Shown: piece by piece, positions 1 through 9,675 of the stretch
Position numbering within the stretch: the stretch's first letter is position 1
How the letters are laid out: the number at the start of each line of letters is the position of its first letter
Assembly (NCBI GenBank): GCA_963826505.1
Contig: CAWGXG010000008.1
Span: 682,001-746,000 of the forward strand
Length of the DNA stretch: 64,000 nucleotides
Direction: 5' to 3'
Origin: CAWGXG01 sp963826505
GTDB lineage: Bacteria > Chloroflexota > Anaerolineae > Aggregatilineales > Aggregatilineaceae
The notes under the pieces: generated by a model
Told to the model about the DNA's origin: nothing
The model's input: the letters and a program-made list of their open reading frames with translations, nothing else
The model's database searches: none
Translations under genes and position numbers: made by a program

Positions 1-3000
1 TTCCAGCCGCCCCAGCTGTAGCCGCCATCATCGGAGACGTTGACTTCGACTATGGCGTAATCCCTCCGAGCGATATCAAACTGATCCCAGTAGTAGAGCA
101 CTGGCTTGACCGACCCGGCCAGGTTCACCACGCCTTTCAGTTCCAGGCTGGAGTTTGACTTGTCCAAATAGTCGACACCTAACCCTGGACTGTCGGTAAA
201 AGCGTGACGCGGATATTGTTCTGGCTCATCCACGATGCCCCACTGGCCGCCCACATACCACTTGTCCGGGCCAGCCTCAAAGTTGTCGCTGAAGCCGACC
301 GTTCGAACGGGTTCGTTGTGTTCCTGGATGCAGACCTGATCAATCCACCAGCCATCGCCTGGGACCGATCCGACGCGAGTATCCAGGCGGAACCGGAGAT
401 TGATATTATCCCCTACGTAACTGGTCAGGTTAATGTCGTTACGCGTCCAACCGAGGCTGGCATCGTAACCCCGGTCCGGAACCGATTTGAGCTCCGGCGG
501 TTTCCCACCATACAGGAAGGACCACACAGGATTCCAGGTTGAGCCACCGTCGTTGGAAATTTCGACATAAAGGTTAGCCGAATATTGCAGGTCCCATTGC
601 TGCCAGAAGATCAACTCTGGGTGAGTGTTGCCGCTCAGATTAACCGTTGAGGCGAGCTGCACCGAGCTGTTGGTGTTGGTCATGTAGTTGGCGCCGCGGC
701 TGTCTGACCAGAAGCTCATACCGTCATGGGCGTCGATAACCTGGCCGGTGGTCTGGTTCGTGTCCAGCCCGTTGACAACACCCCACGAGCCCTCGGCGAT
801 CCAGTTATCTCCACCAGCTTCCATGCTGTCGCACCAGTCGGGGTAGATCACAGCCGTGGGTTGGTTCCGGATGGTGAAATCGTCGATCCACCATCCTTCG
901 CCTACGCTGGCCCCGCTATCACTTACGAGGCGGAAGCGGAAGTACAGCTTGTCTCCCTTGAACGGCAGCAAAGAGATGACCTTTTGCGACCAGGCCCAGT
1001 TTGACAACCCGTAATCGAGCGCATCCGCAGGATTATTGGTTGCGCCGGTCAGGTTCTGCCAGTGATTGCGATCGCCAATCGAAACCTCGGCGTAAATCGC
1101 GTCATAGGTTCCCAGGTTGTAGCGATGCCAGAATGTAATCTCCGGAACCGTTACCATTGGATCGGTCAGGTCGATGTATCCGTCAAGTTCGAGGGCACTG
1201 TCGGTGCCCGGCAGATAGGATGCACCCGGGCTGTCGGTCCACGCATTGCCAGGGCTGTGAGATGCTTCGTTCGCGCGGGCCCACGTTCCACCTGGATACC
1301 AATGCGATGTGGTTTCCATATCGTCAGCGAAACCGACCGTATAGCGCTTGGGAATGAAGTCTTCGACCTTGATGTCGTCCACCCACCACCCATCGGCGGG
1401 CGTCGTAGCGTTGCGGGCATCCAGCACAAACCGCAGCAGAACACTTTGATTGGTGAAATCGACGCCATTGAAGTTCTTGAGATCGAAGGTCTGGCGTCCC
1501 CAGGCTAGATTAGTTGAGCTGTTGTGGAGATCGATATCGGTCCAAGTGTCACTGCCGTCTACGGATACTCCCACCCGCGTAATTGCGCCCGTTTCCAGGT
1601 TGTAGCGGTCATAGAATTCCAACTGGGGATTGGCTGCCCCGCTCAGATCGATGCTGCCCCGCAGCTCCAGGATGCACAACGACCCAAGGCTGTAGGATGT
1701 GCCCGGGCTGTCGGACCAGGCTTGCGGCGGCGTATGAGATTCTTCGCTGGAGAGCGCCCAACCGCAGGTCCCTTCAGGAATGTCGACCTGTTCGCTCAGA
1801 TTGACGTGCAGGCTCGCGTTGCTGCCGGTGTCCACCCATTCGATGATGACTTGCTGATCGCCCGCCGCAGGCGTGAACGATCGTTCAAAGGGAGTGGTGT
1901 CGATAGTGCTGATCCAGGTTTCAGGATCGCCCACGTTAGGCACGTCTGCGCCGACGACCAGGTTCCCACCTACCCAAACTCGCACACCGTTGTCACGCGA
2001 GATCGTGAACACATAGGGTTTGTTCTCGAAGGTGAGTGTCGCTGTGAAACGAGCATAGAAATTCCTGTTGACGCCGGAGTAGGGACTGGAAGTGCCAAAT
2101 TCAAAATTCAGATCGTTGTAGTAGGTAGATGCGACGCGGTTGCTGGACGTCATGGAATTCATATTATTCCGCCAGCCGTACGTGTTGTAGTTCCAGTATT
2201 CGGCGAACCACGTGGCCGTGTCCAGGGGATGGTCGATCTCCAGCAGCGCCAGGTTCAGTTTCGCTTCGCCAGAAGCATCGACGAATTCCACGAGCACATC
2301 GTGTGTGCCGGCTGTGGCGGTGAATGTTCGATCGAACCAGTTATCCTTGATGGTGTCGCTGCTCCACGTTGTCCAGGTGGCCGGGTCACCAGCGTTCGGG
2401 ACGTTCTGATCGACGACTATCGTCCCATCCACCCAAACGCGAATGCCTTCATTACGGCGAATCCGGAAGGTATATTCTTTGGCTTCCAGGGTCACCGTGG
2501 ACTTGAAGCGCGCGTAGAAATTCTCTTGCACGCTGGGGTATGGGCTGACACCTGATGTGTAGTAGAAATTCAGATTGCTCAGGGTTGTGGTGAAGACCCC
2601 GCTGCCATCTGGCATGGCTGACATGTTGTTACGCCAACCAAAAGCCGAGTAATTCCAGTATTCTGCGGTCCAGTCGGCTGTGATCAGATCTTCAAAGTCT
2701 GGAGTATCCCACCAGTCAGGGTTGTCGCCCGTATCGTTAAATGGGTAACCCCAATTCGTATCGGGCGGTGTCGGGCTTGGCCCCGGGGTAAAGGTTTCCG
2801 TTGGTATCGGGGAAGGCGTGATATCGGTTGCCGTGGGAGAAGGACCAGGCGTATGCGTATTGGTAGGCGGTGCAGGTGTGTTCGTGATCAACCCTGGGTT
2901 AGGCGGTGTGTACGACGCTACAGCGGCGACTTGCGTCCAGAAAGCGTCCGCCGCCATTGTGTCACGTGGCTCGATGGTGCCACCCAGTAGATTAAACACG

Positions 3001-3191
3001 GTGTTGCTGAAGACATTGCCTACCGCTGGCCCTGTGATCGTGAGGACGGCCACAAGTGCAACCACGACCAACGCCAGGATCAACACGTATTCGACGAGAG
3101 CTTGACCTTTGGTGCGTCGCTTAACAGCGCGGCGCAACCAAGAGGGTCTCTGGTTGTGCGAATGCGTATTCTTCACGACATGACCGGACAT
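1..3191 (-). CDS. Giant Flp-pilin-like surface protein with two PA14 domains and repeated beta-sandwich modules (partial, C-terminus outside window)
   Basis: The minus strand is open from ATG 3191 to the window edge (about 1063 codons, no stop). Residues 24-53 are a basic stretch, then KGQALVEYVLILALVVVALV, the prepilin (class III) leader and transmembrane helix of Flp/TadE-type pilins. A Pro/Thr-rich linker follows (about 103-140). Next are two PA14-type domains (about 165-310 and 325-465), each starting with AEYWNY and containing a GxRVWVxG strand. At least four modules of 150-170 residues then follow (from about 470, 615, 780 and 963), the completed ones ending in WWVDD, WWIDD or WWIDQ, like MAM or immune-inhibitor-A beta-sandwiches. 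PA14 domains often bind glycans. Flp pilins are normally only 50-70 residues, so a pilin leader on such a protein is unusual. I infer a secreted adhesin or pilus-tip protein. The function is unproven. Confidence 0.85.
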   Translation of the reverse strand, partial: MSGHVVKNTHSHNQRPSWLRRAVKRRTKGQALVEYVLILALVVVALVAVLTITGPAVGNVFSNTVFNLLGGTIEPRDTMAADAFWTQVAAVASYTPPNPGLITNTPAPPTNTHTPGPSPTATDITPSPIPTETFTPGPSPTPPDTNWGYPFNDTGDNPDWWDTPDFEDLITADWTAEYWNYSAFGWRNNMSAMPDGSGVFTTTLSNLNFYYTSGVSPYPSVQENFYARFKSTVTLEAKEYTFRIRRNEGIRVWVDGTIVVDQNVPNAGDPATWTTWSSDTIKDNWFDRTFTATAGTHDVLVEFVDASGEAKLNLALLEIDHPLDTATWFAEYWNYNTYGWRNNMNSMTSSNRVASTYYNDLNFEFGTSSPYSGVNRNFYARFTATLTFENKPYVFTISRDNGVRVWVGGNLVVGADVPNVGDPETWISTIDTTPFERSFTPAAGDQQVIIEWVDTGSNASLHVNLSEQVDIPEGTCGWALSSEESHTPPQAWSDSPGTSYSLGSLCILELRGSIDLSGAANPQLEFYDRYNLETGAITRVGVSVDGSDTWTDIDLHNSSTNLAWGRQTFDLKNFNGVDFTNQSVLLRFVLDARNATTPADGWWVDDIKVEDFIPKRYTVGFADDMETTSHWYPGGTWARANEASHSPGNAWTDSPGASYLPGTDSALELDGYIDLTDPMVTVPEITFWHRYNLGTYDAIYAEVSIGDRNHWQNLTGATNNPADALDYGLSNWAWSQKVISLLPFKGDKLYFRFRLVSDSGASVGEGWWIDDFTIRNQPTAVIYPDWCDSMEAGGDNWIAEGSWGVVNGLDTNQTTGQVIDAHDGMSFWSDSRGANYMTNTNSSVQLASTVNLSGNTHPELIFWQQWDLQYSANLYVEISNDGGSTWNPVWSFLYGGKPPELKSVPDRGYDASLGWTRNDINLTSYVGDNINLRFRLDTRVGSVPGDGWWIDQVCIQEHNEPVRTVGFSDNFEAGPDKWYVGGQWGIVDEPEQYPRHAFTDSPGLGVDYLDKSNSSLELKGVVNLAGSVKPVLYYWDQFDIARRDYAIVEVNVSDDGGYSWGGW

Positions 3192-3570
3192 TGACTAATC
3201 CCCTCCTGTCTTGACGGGGTGTTCAACCTGGCATTCCCCACGGATGACTTCATTTGGCATATGGTGCTTCAGAATATGCGCGGCCCCCATTGAGGCAGCG
3301 CGCCAGACATTCCAGGCGAAAGACCGCGTTCAGCAGGCAAACCACGTATTGGCAAACCATACATGGGAAACGCGCGTCTAATTTCCCTACTTCTAATAGT
3401 ACCTGACTCTGGGAGTAGGCGGGGTGATGATTTGTAGTAGAGTTGTCGGAAATCATTGACAAATGGTCAGTGAAACAAGTCAGCCATCACTGGTATACTT
3501 TGGCACGTCGTGTTAGGCTCAAATACACGCGCCAAGGGAAATAGTTTTAGGGAAAGGTAAAGGAGTTCTA
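3192..3570. other. Divergent intergenic region between the pilin-like adhesin and folD
   Basis: This 379-base gap separates divergent genes. It holds the folD promoter candidate and ribosome binding site near its right end. A 70-codon minus-strand frame at 3250-3462 has no recognisable motif and I do not call it. Just upstream of the adhesin ATG (3192-3215) the minus strand reads a GGAGGGG-like purine run, a plausible ribosome binding site for that gene. Confidence 0.6.
3491..3499 (+). promoter_or_regulatory. Extended -10 promoter candidate for folD
   Basis: TGGTATACT carries a near-consensus TATACT hexamer (3494-3499) with a TG extension one base upstream, the extended -10 form. No good -35 lies at 16-18 bases; a perfect TTGACA at 3456-3461 is 32 bases away and too far. 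The folD ribosome binding site AAAGGAG (3559-3565) lies 5 bases before the ATG. Confidence 0.45.
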
Positions 3571-4458
3571 ATGACTGCTCAGCTTATCGATGGAAAAGCA
3601 GTGGCTGCCCGTATTCGGGGCGAAATCGCGGCTGCCGTGGTTCGTATGCAGGAAGAACACGGCATGGTGCCGGGGTTGGCGACTGTGCTGGTCGGCACCA
3701 ACGCGGCGTCACATAGTTATGTGCGCATGAAGCGCAAAGCCTGTGCGGAAGTTGGGATTGTCTCGTTTCCAAATGAGTTGTCCGCAGAGGCGACACAAGA
3801 GGAAGTCGAAGCAGTTGTCCGGCGGCTTAATGACGATCCTCGCGTGCATGGCATTCTCGTTCAGCTTCCATTGCCCAAACACCTGGATGAGGAACGGATT
3901 CTTAGTCTGATCAGCATCCACAAGGATGTGGATGGGTTCCACCCGGAAAATATCGGTCGCCTGGCGATGAAAGGCCGTGATCCGCTGTTCATCCCATGTA
4001 CGCCGCATGGCGCGATCGTCCTCCTGGAAGATGCAGGCGCGACCATTTCCGGGTCGAATGCGGTCGTACTGGGCCGGAGCAATATCGTCGGATTGCCCGC
4101 CGCGATGCTGTTGATTCATCGCAACGCGACGGTGACTGTATGCCATAGCCGCACGCGCGATTTGCCCGGAGTATGCCGTCAGGCCGACATTCTAATTGCC
4201 GCGGTGGGACGTCCCGAGATGGTCAAAGCCGACTGGGTGAAACCCGGCGCGTATGTGATCGACGTGGGGTCCAACCGCATTGACGATCCCGCCAGCGAAA
4301 AAGGGTATCGCTGGGTCGGTGACGTGGCGTTTGATGAGGTGAAGGAAGTCGCGGGCGCGATTACGCCTTCTCCGGGCGGCGTTGGCCCGATGACGATTGC
4401 TATGCTGCTCAAAAATACACTGCGTGGAGCCGAGCTGGTTTTGGCTGGCGATGTGTAG
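3571..4458 (+). CDS. folD: Bifunctional methylenetetrahydrofolate dehydrogenase / methenyltetrahydrofolate cyclohydrolase
   Basis: FolD interconverts 5,10-methylene-, 5,10-methenyl- and 10-formyl-tetrahydrofolate in the cytoplasm, using NADP. The 295-residue length is typical. Visible family marks are the catalytic YVRMK (Y50, K54), QLPLP near 98-102, DVDGFHPEN near 120, the Rossmann motif GRSNIVG near 168 and the C-terminal signature PSPGGVGPMT. The start ATG has a strong AAAGGAG ribosome binding site five bases upstream. It is the first gene of a 32 kb codirectional run. 10-formyl-THF chemistry is often coupled to purine degradation or synthesis, which fits the neighbours, though folD is also an ordinary housekeeping gene. 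Its frame is intact. Confidence 0.97.
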   Translation: MTAQLIDGKAVAARIRGEIAAAVVRMQEEHGMVPGLATVLVGTNAASHSYVRMKRKACAEVGIVSFPNELSAEATQEEVEAVVRRLNDDPRVHGILVQLPLPKHLDEERILSLISIHKDVDGFHPENIGRLAMKGRDPLFIPCTPHGAIVLLEDAGATISGSNAVVLGRSNIVGLPAAMLLIHRNATVTVCHSRTRDLPGVCRQADILIAAVGRPEMVKADWVKPGAYVIDVGSNRIDDPASEKGYRWVGDVAFDEVKEVAGAITPSPGGVGPMTIAMLLKNTLRGAELVLAGDV

Positions 4459-4532
4459 TTGCCTCCGGTCAATTCGCTGCGTGTGTGTCTGCGTGGCGGA
4501 TTGACCGGACCAGTGAAGGATTCTGGAGTGTT

Positions 4533-5900
4533 ATGACGACATTACTTGTGAAACATGCCCTGGTGCTGGTCACCATGGACGAGGCGCGTCGTGAAATTGA
4601 GGATGGCGGCTTGTTCATCCGCGACAACGTGATCGAGCGCGTCGGTCCGACGTCAGATTTGCCCGAAACAGCCGATACCGTGCTCGATCTGTCAGGCCAT
4701 GTGGTGATGCCCGGTCTGGTGAACACGCATCACCACATGTATCAGACCCTGACGCGCGTCATTCGTGATGGCCAAGACGAGGAATTGTTCGGCTGGCTGA
4801 AGGCGCTGTATCCCATCTGGGCCGGGCTGACCTCGGACGCGATCTACGTCAGCGCCAAACTGGCGGCGGCGGAGCTGGTGCTCTCTGGCTGCACCACGTC
4901 GAGCGATCACCTGTACATCTTTCCTAACGATGTGCGCCTGGACGACGAGATTCGCGGCGTGCAGGAGGTCGGGCTGCGTTTTCATGCCACGCGCGGCAGC
5001 ATGAGCGTGGGTGAAAGCAAGGGCGGCCTCCCGCCTGACAGCGTGGTCGAGGACGAAGACGCTATCCTGCAAGACAGCCGCCGGGTGATTGAGGAATATC
5101 ACGACAACAGCCGCTACGCCATGCTGCGGATCGGGTTGGCTCCCTGTTCGCCGTTCAGTGTGTCGCAGGACCTGATGCGTGCCTCGGCCGAGTTGGCACG
5201 CAGTTATCCCGGCGTGCGGTTGCATACGCATCTTGCCGAGACACGGCCCGATGTTGAATATAGCCTGGCGATGTTTGGCTTGAAGCCCGGCGACTATGCC
5301 GAAGATGTGGGCTGGGTTGGGGAGGACGTCTGGCACGCGCACTGCGTCCACCTGACCCCGGATTCGATGGACAAGTTTGGCCGTACCGGGACCGGTGTCG
5401 CGCATTGCCCGGCCAGCAACGCACGCCTGGCCAGCGGGATCGCCCCTGTCCGGGAGATGCTCAACCGGCATGTTCCGGTTGGCCTGGGCGTAGATGGTTC
5501 GGCCAGCAATGACAGCAGTCACTTGTTGAACGAGGCGCGTATGGCGCTACTGATGCAGCGGGCGCTGACGCTCGATCCGCACGTGATGACGGCGCGTGAC
5601 GTGCTGGAACTGGCGACGTTGGGCAGCGCCCGCGTGTTGGGACGTGACGACATTGGCGCGCTCAAGACCGGTATGGCGGCAGACTTCATTGCGTTTGACA
5701 TGCAGCAAGTCGGTTTTGCCGGGGCCCTGCACGATCCAGTAGCGGCGCTGTTGTTCTGCACATCGGCTAATGTGAATTACAGTGTGATCAACGGGCGGGT
5801 GGTCGTCAGCGAGGGTCGATTGACCACGCTGGAGCTTGAACCGTTGATCGAGAAGCACAACGCGATTGCGCGCGCACTCTTCAATCGCGAGTTGGGCTAA
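4533..5900 (+). CDS. 8-oxoguanine deaminase-like amidohydrolase (TRZ/ATZ family)
   Basis: A 455-residue metal-dependent amidohydrolase, using ATG 4533 (MTTLLVKHALV); an upstream in-frame start at 4485 is less likely. Metal-binding motifs are NTHHHMYQT (HxH type) near 68, HTHLAETRPD near 240, HCVHL near 275 and the DGSASND aspartate near 320. The segment RGSMSVGESKGGLPPDSVV closely matches bacterial 8-oxoguanine deaminases, which hydrolyse 8-oxoguanine to urate and ammonia; relatives dechlorinate or deaminate triazines. The hydantoinase gene follows 12 bases downstream, so both probably belong to one purine-degradation operon. Exact substrate (8-oxoguanine, guanine or another aminopurine) is inferred from these motifs only. 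Confidence 0.88.
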   Translation: MTTLLVKHALVLVTMDEARREIEDGGLFIRDNVIERVGPTSDLPETADTVLDLSGHVVMPGLVNTHHHMYQTLTRVIRDGQDEELFGWLKALYPIWAGLTSDAIYVSAKLAAAELVLSGCTTSSDHLYIFPNDVRLDDEIRGVQEVGLRFHATRGSMSVGESKGGLPPDSVVEDEDAILQDSRRVIEEYHDNSRYAMLRIGLAPCSPFSVSQDLMRASAELARSYPGVRLHTHLAETRPDVEYSLAMFGLKPGDYAEDVGWVGEDVWHAHCVHLTPDSMDKFGRTGTGVAHCPASNARLASGIAPVREMLNRHVPVGLGVDGSASNDSSHLLNEARMALLMQRALTLDPHVMTARDVLELATLGSARVLGRDDIGALKTGMAADFIAFDMQQVGFAGALHDPVAALLFCTSANVNYSVINGRVVVSEGRLTTLELEPLIEKHNAIARALFNRELG

Positions 5901-5912
5901 CAAGGAGGACCT

Positions 5913-7332
5913 ATGAGCAGGCTAGTGATACGCGGCGGGCAGGTTGTTCTGGCACAGGCTGTGGTAGCCGCCGATGTCCTGGTTGAGGGAGAACAGATTG
6001 CCGGGATCGTCGCGTCGAGCAGTGAGAATTTATCAGGTGCACGCGTTATTGATGCGCGAGGATGTCTGGTATTTCCGGGCGTGGTCGATCCGCATACCCA
6101 TATCCAACTTGACACTGGCATCTACCAGACGGCGGACAACTGGGAGATCGGGACGCGCACGGCGGCTTTTGGAGGCGTGACGACGGTCGTCGACTTCGCC
6201 ACGCAGTTTCCCGGTATGACGCTGCCCGATGCTTTGTCGGCGCGTCTCGCGGAGTGCCAGCCTGCTCTGATCGACTACGCGCTGCACATGATGGTCACCG
6301 ATCTGCCGGAGGATCCAGCGGAGGCCCGCCAGCTGGTTGGAAGCGCTGCGTGACCTGGGCGTTCCGAGTATCAAACTGTATACCACTTATCGTCCAAATT
6401 ACTACGCCGACGACGCGGTACTGCTTCACACATTCCGCGCGATGCCGCCCGACATGATCGCGATGATCCACTGCGAGAATGACGCCATCGTGACCGATGC
6501 GACGCAGCGGTTGGTCAAGGCGGGTTTGACGAGCTGGGCCCATCACGGACAGGGCCGTCCACCAGAGGCCGAAGTCGAGTCAATCCGGCGGGTGATCCAT
6601 CTGGCGCGCGTGGCGGGTGCGGCGGTGTATATCGTCCACAATTCTACGGCTCCGTCCGTGCGCGAAGTGGCGGCAGCCAAGGCCGAATCCGGTTCGCCGG
6701 TGTATTGCGAAACCTGTCCGCAGTATTTCTGGCTGGACGACAGCCGCTACGCGGCTCCGAATGCCGAGCAGTTCATTCTGCAGCCGCCGCTGCGCCCGCG
6801 AGATTGGCAGGTCGATCTGTTGGACGCGTGGCCCACGCTGAGCGCAGTTTGCACGGATCACTGTGATTACTCGCTAGCTCAAAAGCAAGAGTTCACTGAG
6901 TTCACCCGTACGCCGGGCGGTTTGCCGGGCCTGGAGACGCTGTTCCAACTGACTTACACCGCTGGAGTCCACGCGGCGCGTGAGCGTCGGGCCGCTGGCG
7001 AACTCGTTGGCCCGATTCCGCTGCCCGAACTGGCGCGGCTGCTCTCCTCTGACCCGGCGCGACTGTTCGGGCTGTATCCGCGCAAGGGTGCGATTATGCC
7101 CGGCAGCGATGCGGATTTGTTGATCTACGATCCAGCCCCGCGCACGACGATTCGCGCCGATCAGCAGCACACGATCGCGGGTTACACGCCGTACGATGGC
7201 ATGACGGTTCAGGGGCGCGTGCGGACGGTGGTCAGCCGCGGCGATGTGCTGGTCGAGGACGGCGTTTTGCATGGCGATCCGGGGCGCGGGCGATTTTTGC
7301 GCGGGACACCCTTCGCACCGCCGAAGCGGTAA
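5913..7332 (+). CDS. hyuA: Dihydropyrimidinase / D-hydantoinase-like amidohydrolase, HyuA type (one frameshift as sequenced)
   Basis: Start ATG 5913 is preceded by AAGGAGG. The first frame (5913-6353) carries the HxH metal site DPHTHIQLD. It breaks near 6337, where removing one base rejoins the second frame at VEALRDLGV. The second part has SIKLYTTY (the carbamylated lysine), IHCEND, YIVHNS and the catalytic TDHCDY aspartate, so the full ~470-residue fold is present. The family opens cyclic amides (dihydropyrimidines, hydantoins, possibly allantoin) to carbamoyl amino acids. In E. coli the homologue HyuA lies in the purine gene cluster with YgeW, YqeA and SsnA, as here. The break looks like a sequencing error because both halves keep every metal ligand. 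Confidence 0.87.
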
Positions 7333-7472
7333 ATAAGGGGGTGACAGCCGGTCAATCGCGTGGTATTCTTTTCGATTTACCGGGATGTGCTCGGTTGTTT
7401 CAATATGATCGCAGCGGTCTGAACTTTAGCCAGCGACCGCTGCCAAGACGTTCTCTACAGGAGTGACAGGAC

Positions 7473-8430
7473 ATGCGCAGTTTTATGGGACGTGACATTC
7501 TTTCGCTTAAGGATTTTGAGCGGCACGAATACTTCCGCGTTTTCGAAGTTGCCGATCTGGTCGAACCCTTTGCACGCGACCGCCATAACGGCGATATGCT
7601 GAGCCACAAGACGTTGGTGACGGCTTTTTATCAGCCGAGCACCCGCACCCGTCTGGCCACAGAAGCTGCTATGCACCGCCTGGGCGGCCATGTAACCGGC
7701 TTCTCGGACGCCAAGATGACCCGCGCGGGTGACTTCTACCAGGAAGGTATTCAGGACACCGTCAAGATGCTGGAATATTACGGCGACGTGATCGCGATGC
7801 GTCACTTCCAGCAGGGCGCGCCCGCTGAAGCGGCCGCTCGCACGCCAGTATCCCCGTCATCAACTGCGGCGACGGCTGGGGCGAACATCCTACGCAGGTA
7901 CTTACCGACAGCTTCACGATCTACCGCGAGCGCGGCACGCTCGACGGCCTGACCTGGGTGCTGATCGGCGACATGCGCATGCGCACGATGCACAGCATCA
8001 GCTACGCGCTGAGCAAGTTCGACACCAAAGTCTATGTGATTTCGCCCGACGAAATGTACTTCCTGCCGGAATTCGAGAAGCCGAAGTGCGTGATATGGGT
8101 CTCAATTTCGCGCGCAAAGAGCACATTGAACAGGTTGTCGGCGAAGCGGATGTGATCTACATGGAGCCGGTCGTCCAGCCCGATTACACCAAGGCGCGCG
8201 AGGAAGTCCGCGCGGACAAGGGCCGCACGCCCGCCAATTATCAGGTCACCAAGAAACTGCTCTTCGAGAAAGCCCGCCAGGACGCGATTGTGCTCCACTC
8301 GCTGCCCCGCCAGGACGAACTGACGCAAGACGTCGATACCACGCGCCACCAGCGTTACTGGGTGGAAGCTTACAACGGCGTATTGATGCGCATGGCGCTG
8401 TTGGCCCTGATCCTGGGCGCGGTTGAATAG
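7473..8430 (+). CDS. Aspartate carbamoyltransferase-like protein (two frameshifts as sequenced)
   Basis: Three frames join into one ~320-residue carbamoyltransferase: 7473 to about 7845, then to about 8086, then to 8430; each junction needs one missing base restored. Visible motifs are the carbamoyl-phosphate loop STRTRLATE, a HPTQVLTD element in the restored frame, and the C-terminal HSLPRQDEL and NGVLMRMALLALILG typical of the catalytic chain of aspartate carbamoyltransferase. The central segment (GHVTGFSDAKMTRAGDFYQE) departs from standard PyrB. Position between hyuA and a YgeW-like gene suggests a catabolic role, moving a carbamoyl group to phosphate, rather than pyrimidine synthesis. A plain pyrB remains possible. 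Confidence 0.78.
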
Positions 8431-8526
8431 CGGTTTGTGAGGTTCCATACTCGGGATGGCGTGCGGTTCGCGCGAACCAGACGCTGTCCCGGTGGCGACA
8501 TACTGTAAAGTGAGAGAGGCTTAACA

Positions 8527-9516
8527 ATGCAGACATATTTGGTTGGGCGTGACATGATCACGCCCGATGAGTGGACGGACGACGAGGTCAATACCGATTT
8601 TCGAGGTGGCGTCCGATCTCAAGCGCCGCCGCGCTTTGGGTGAATCGCATGCCCTGCTGCGCGACAAGGTGTTGGCGATGCTGTTCTTCTTCTCCAGCAC
8701 GCGCACACGCATCAGCTTCGAGTCGGCGATGGCCCAACTTGGTGGCCATGCCCAGTTTATTGAGAGCCGTACGACCCAAATCGCGCATGGCGATACAGCC
8801 AAAGAGATCGGCGAGATCGTCGGACGTTACTGCGACGGAATCGCCATTCGCCAGGTGGACTGGGGCGTAGGCAATAAGTACATCCGCGACGTGGCGGAGC
8901 ACAGCCGTGTGCCGGTGCTTCAATATGCAGTGCGACTGGTACCACCCTTTCCAGGCGTTGGCCGACATGATGACGATCTTCGAGCGTTTTGGGCGTGATG
9001 TGCGCGGCAAAACGATGAATATGTCGTGGGCCTATGCCTCCAGCTACCAGAAGCCGTTGTCAGTGCCGCAGAGCCTGATGCATGCTGGCGACTCGTTTCG
9101 GGATGAACGTGCGCTTGACCCGTCCGCCGGAGTTCAAGATCATGCCCGAAATCGAAGACGCAGGCGCAGTGAAAATGCGCGGCCGTTCGGGTGGCAGCTT
9201 CGAGGTGCTTGGATGATTTCGACGCCGGGTTCAAGGGCGCGCACGTTGTGTATCCCAAGAGCTGGGGCGCGATGCTGACCACGACCAGCAACGGAAAAAT
9301 CCGGCTGAGATCGCCAGCCAGTATACAGACTGGATCGCCGACGAGCGCCGTATGGCCCTGACCAATTCGAACGCGATCTATATGCACTGCCTGCCCGCCG
9401 ACCGCAACATCGAAGTCACCGATGCCGTGATCGATGGGCCGCAAAGCGCGGTGTACGATGAGGCCGAGAACCGGCTGCACGTCCAGAAGGCGGTGATGGC
9501 GCTGACCATGCGTTAG
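8527..9516 (+). CDS. ygeW: YgeW-like / ornithine-type carbamoyltransferase (about five frameshifts as sequenced)
   Basis: The start is ATG 8527 (MQTYLVGRDM) and the stop TAG 9514-9516. Frames must be rejoined near 8596, 8921, 9081, 9211 (one extra base each) and 9297 (one base missing). The restored protein has STRTRISFE for carbamoyl phosphate, WYHPFQALAD, a VVYPKSWG stretch characteristic of YgeW-type transferases, and the ending MHCLPADRNIEVTD...YDEAENRLHVQKA. YgeW in E. coli sits with a carbamate kinase and purine genes and is a proposed carbamoyltransferase of uncertain acceptor. Carbamate kinase follows here, so the pair could release carbamoyl phosphate and make ATP. No in-frame nonsense substitution is seen between the indels. 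Confidence 0.78.
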
Positions 9517-9675
9517 CGTTGATGCAGCAGGCACGCAATGTTGCGTGCATGCGTGTAATGATGATCAAGCCGATCAGCCTGCAAACGGTGGGCGGTCGGC
9601 TTTCGTATCGTAATATGACAGCATTCCGAAGAGAATTTGAGGATTTCGTAAAGAACGCGAGAGGACGCAAGCACT

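Noticed and set aside
1790..2700. The two PA14 units as a possible assembly duplication
   Set aside because: They differ at many residues (for instance YNYSAFGW vs YNYNTYGW contexts and different loops), so they are diverged domain copies.
3250..3462. 70-codon minus-strand frame upstream of the adhesin
   Set aside because: No ribosome binding site or family features; it overlaps the divergent promoter region.
3456..3499. Perfect TTGACA paired with TATACT before folD
   Set aside because: The spacer is 32 bases, too long for sigma-70; I keep only the extended -10.
4692..5522. 276-codon minus-strand frame within the deaminase gene
   Set aside because: It is the antisense shadow of a gene with full catalytic motifs.
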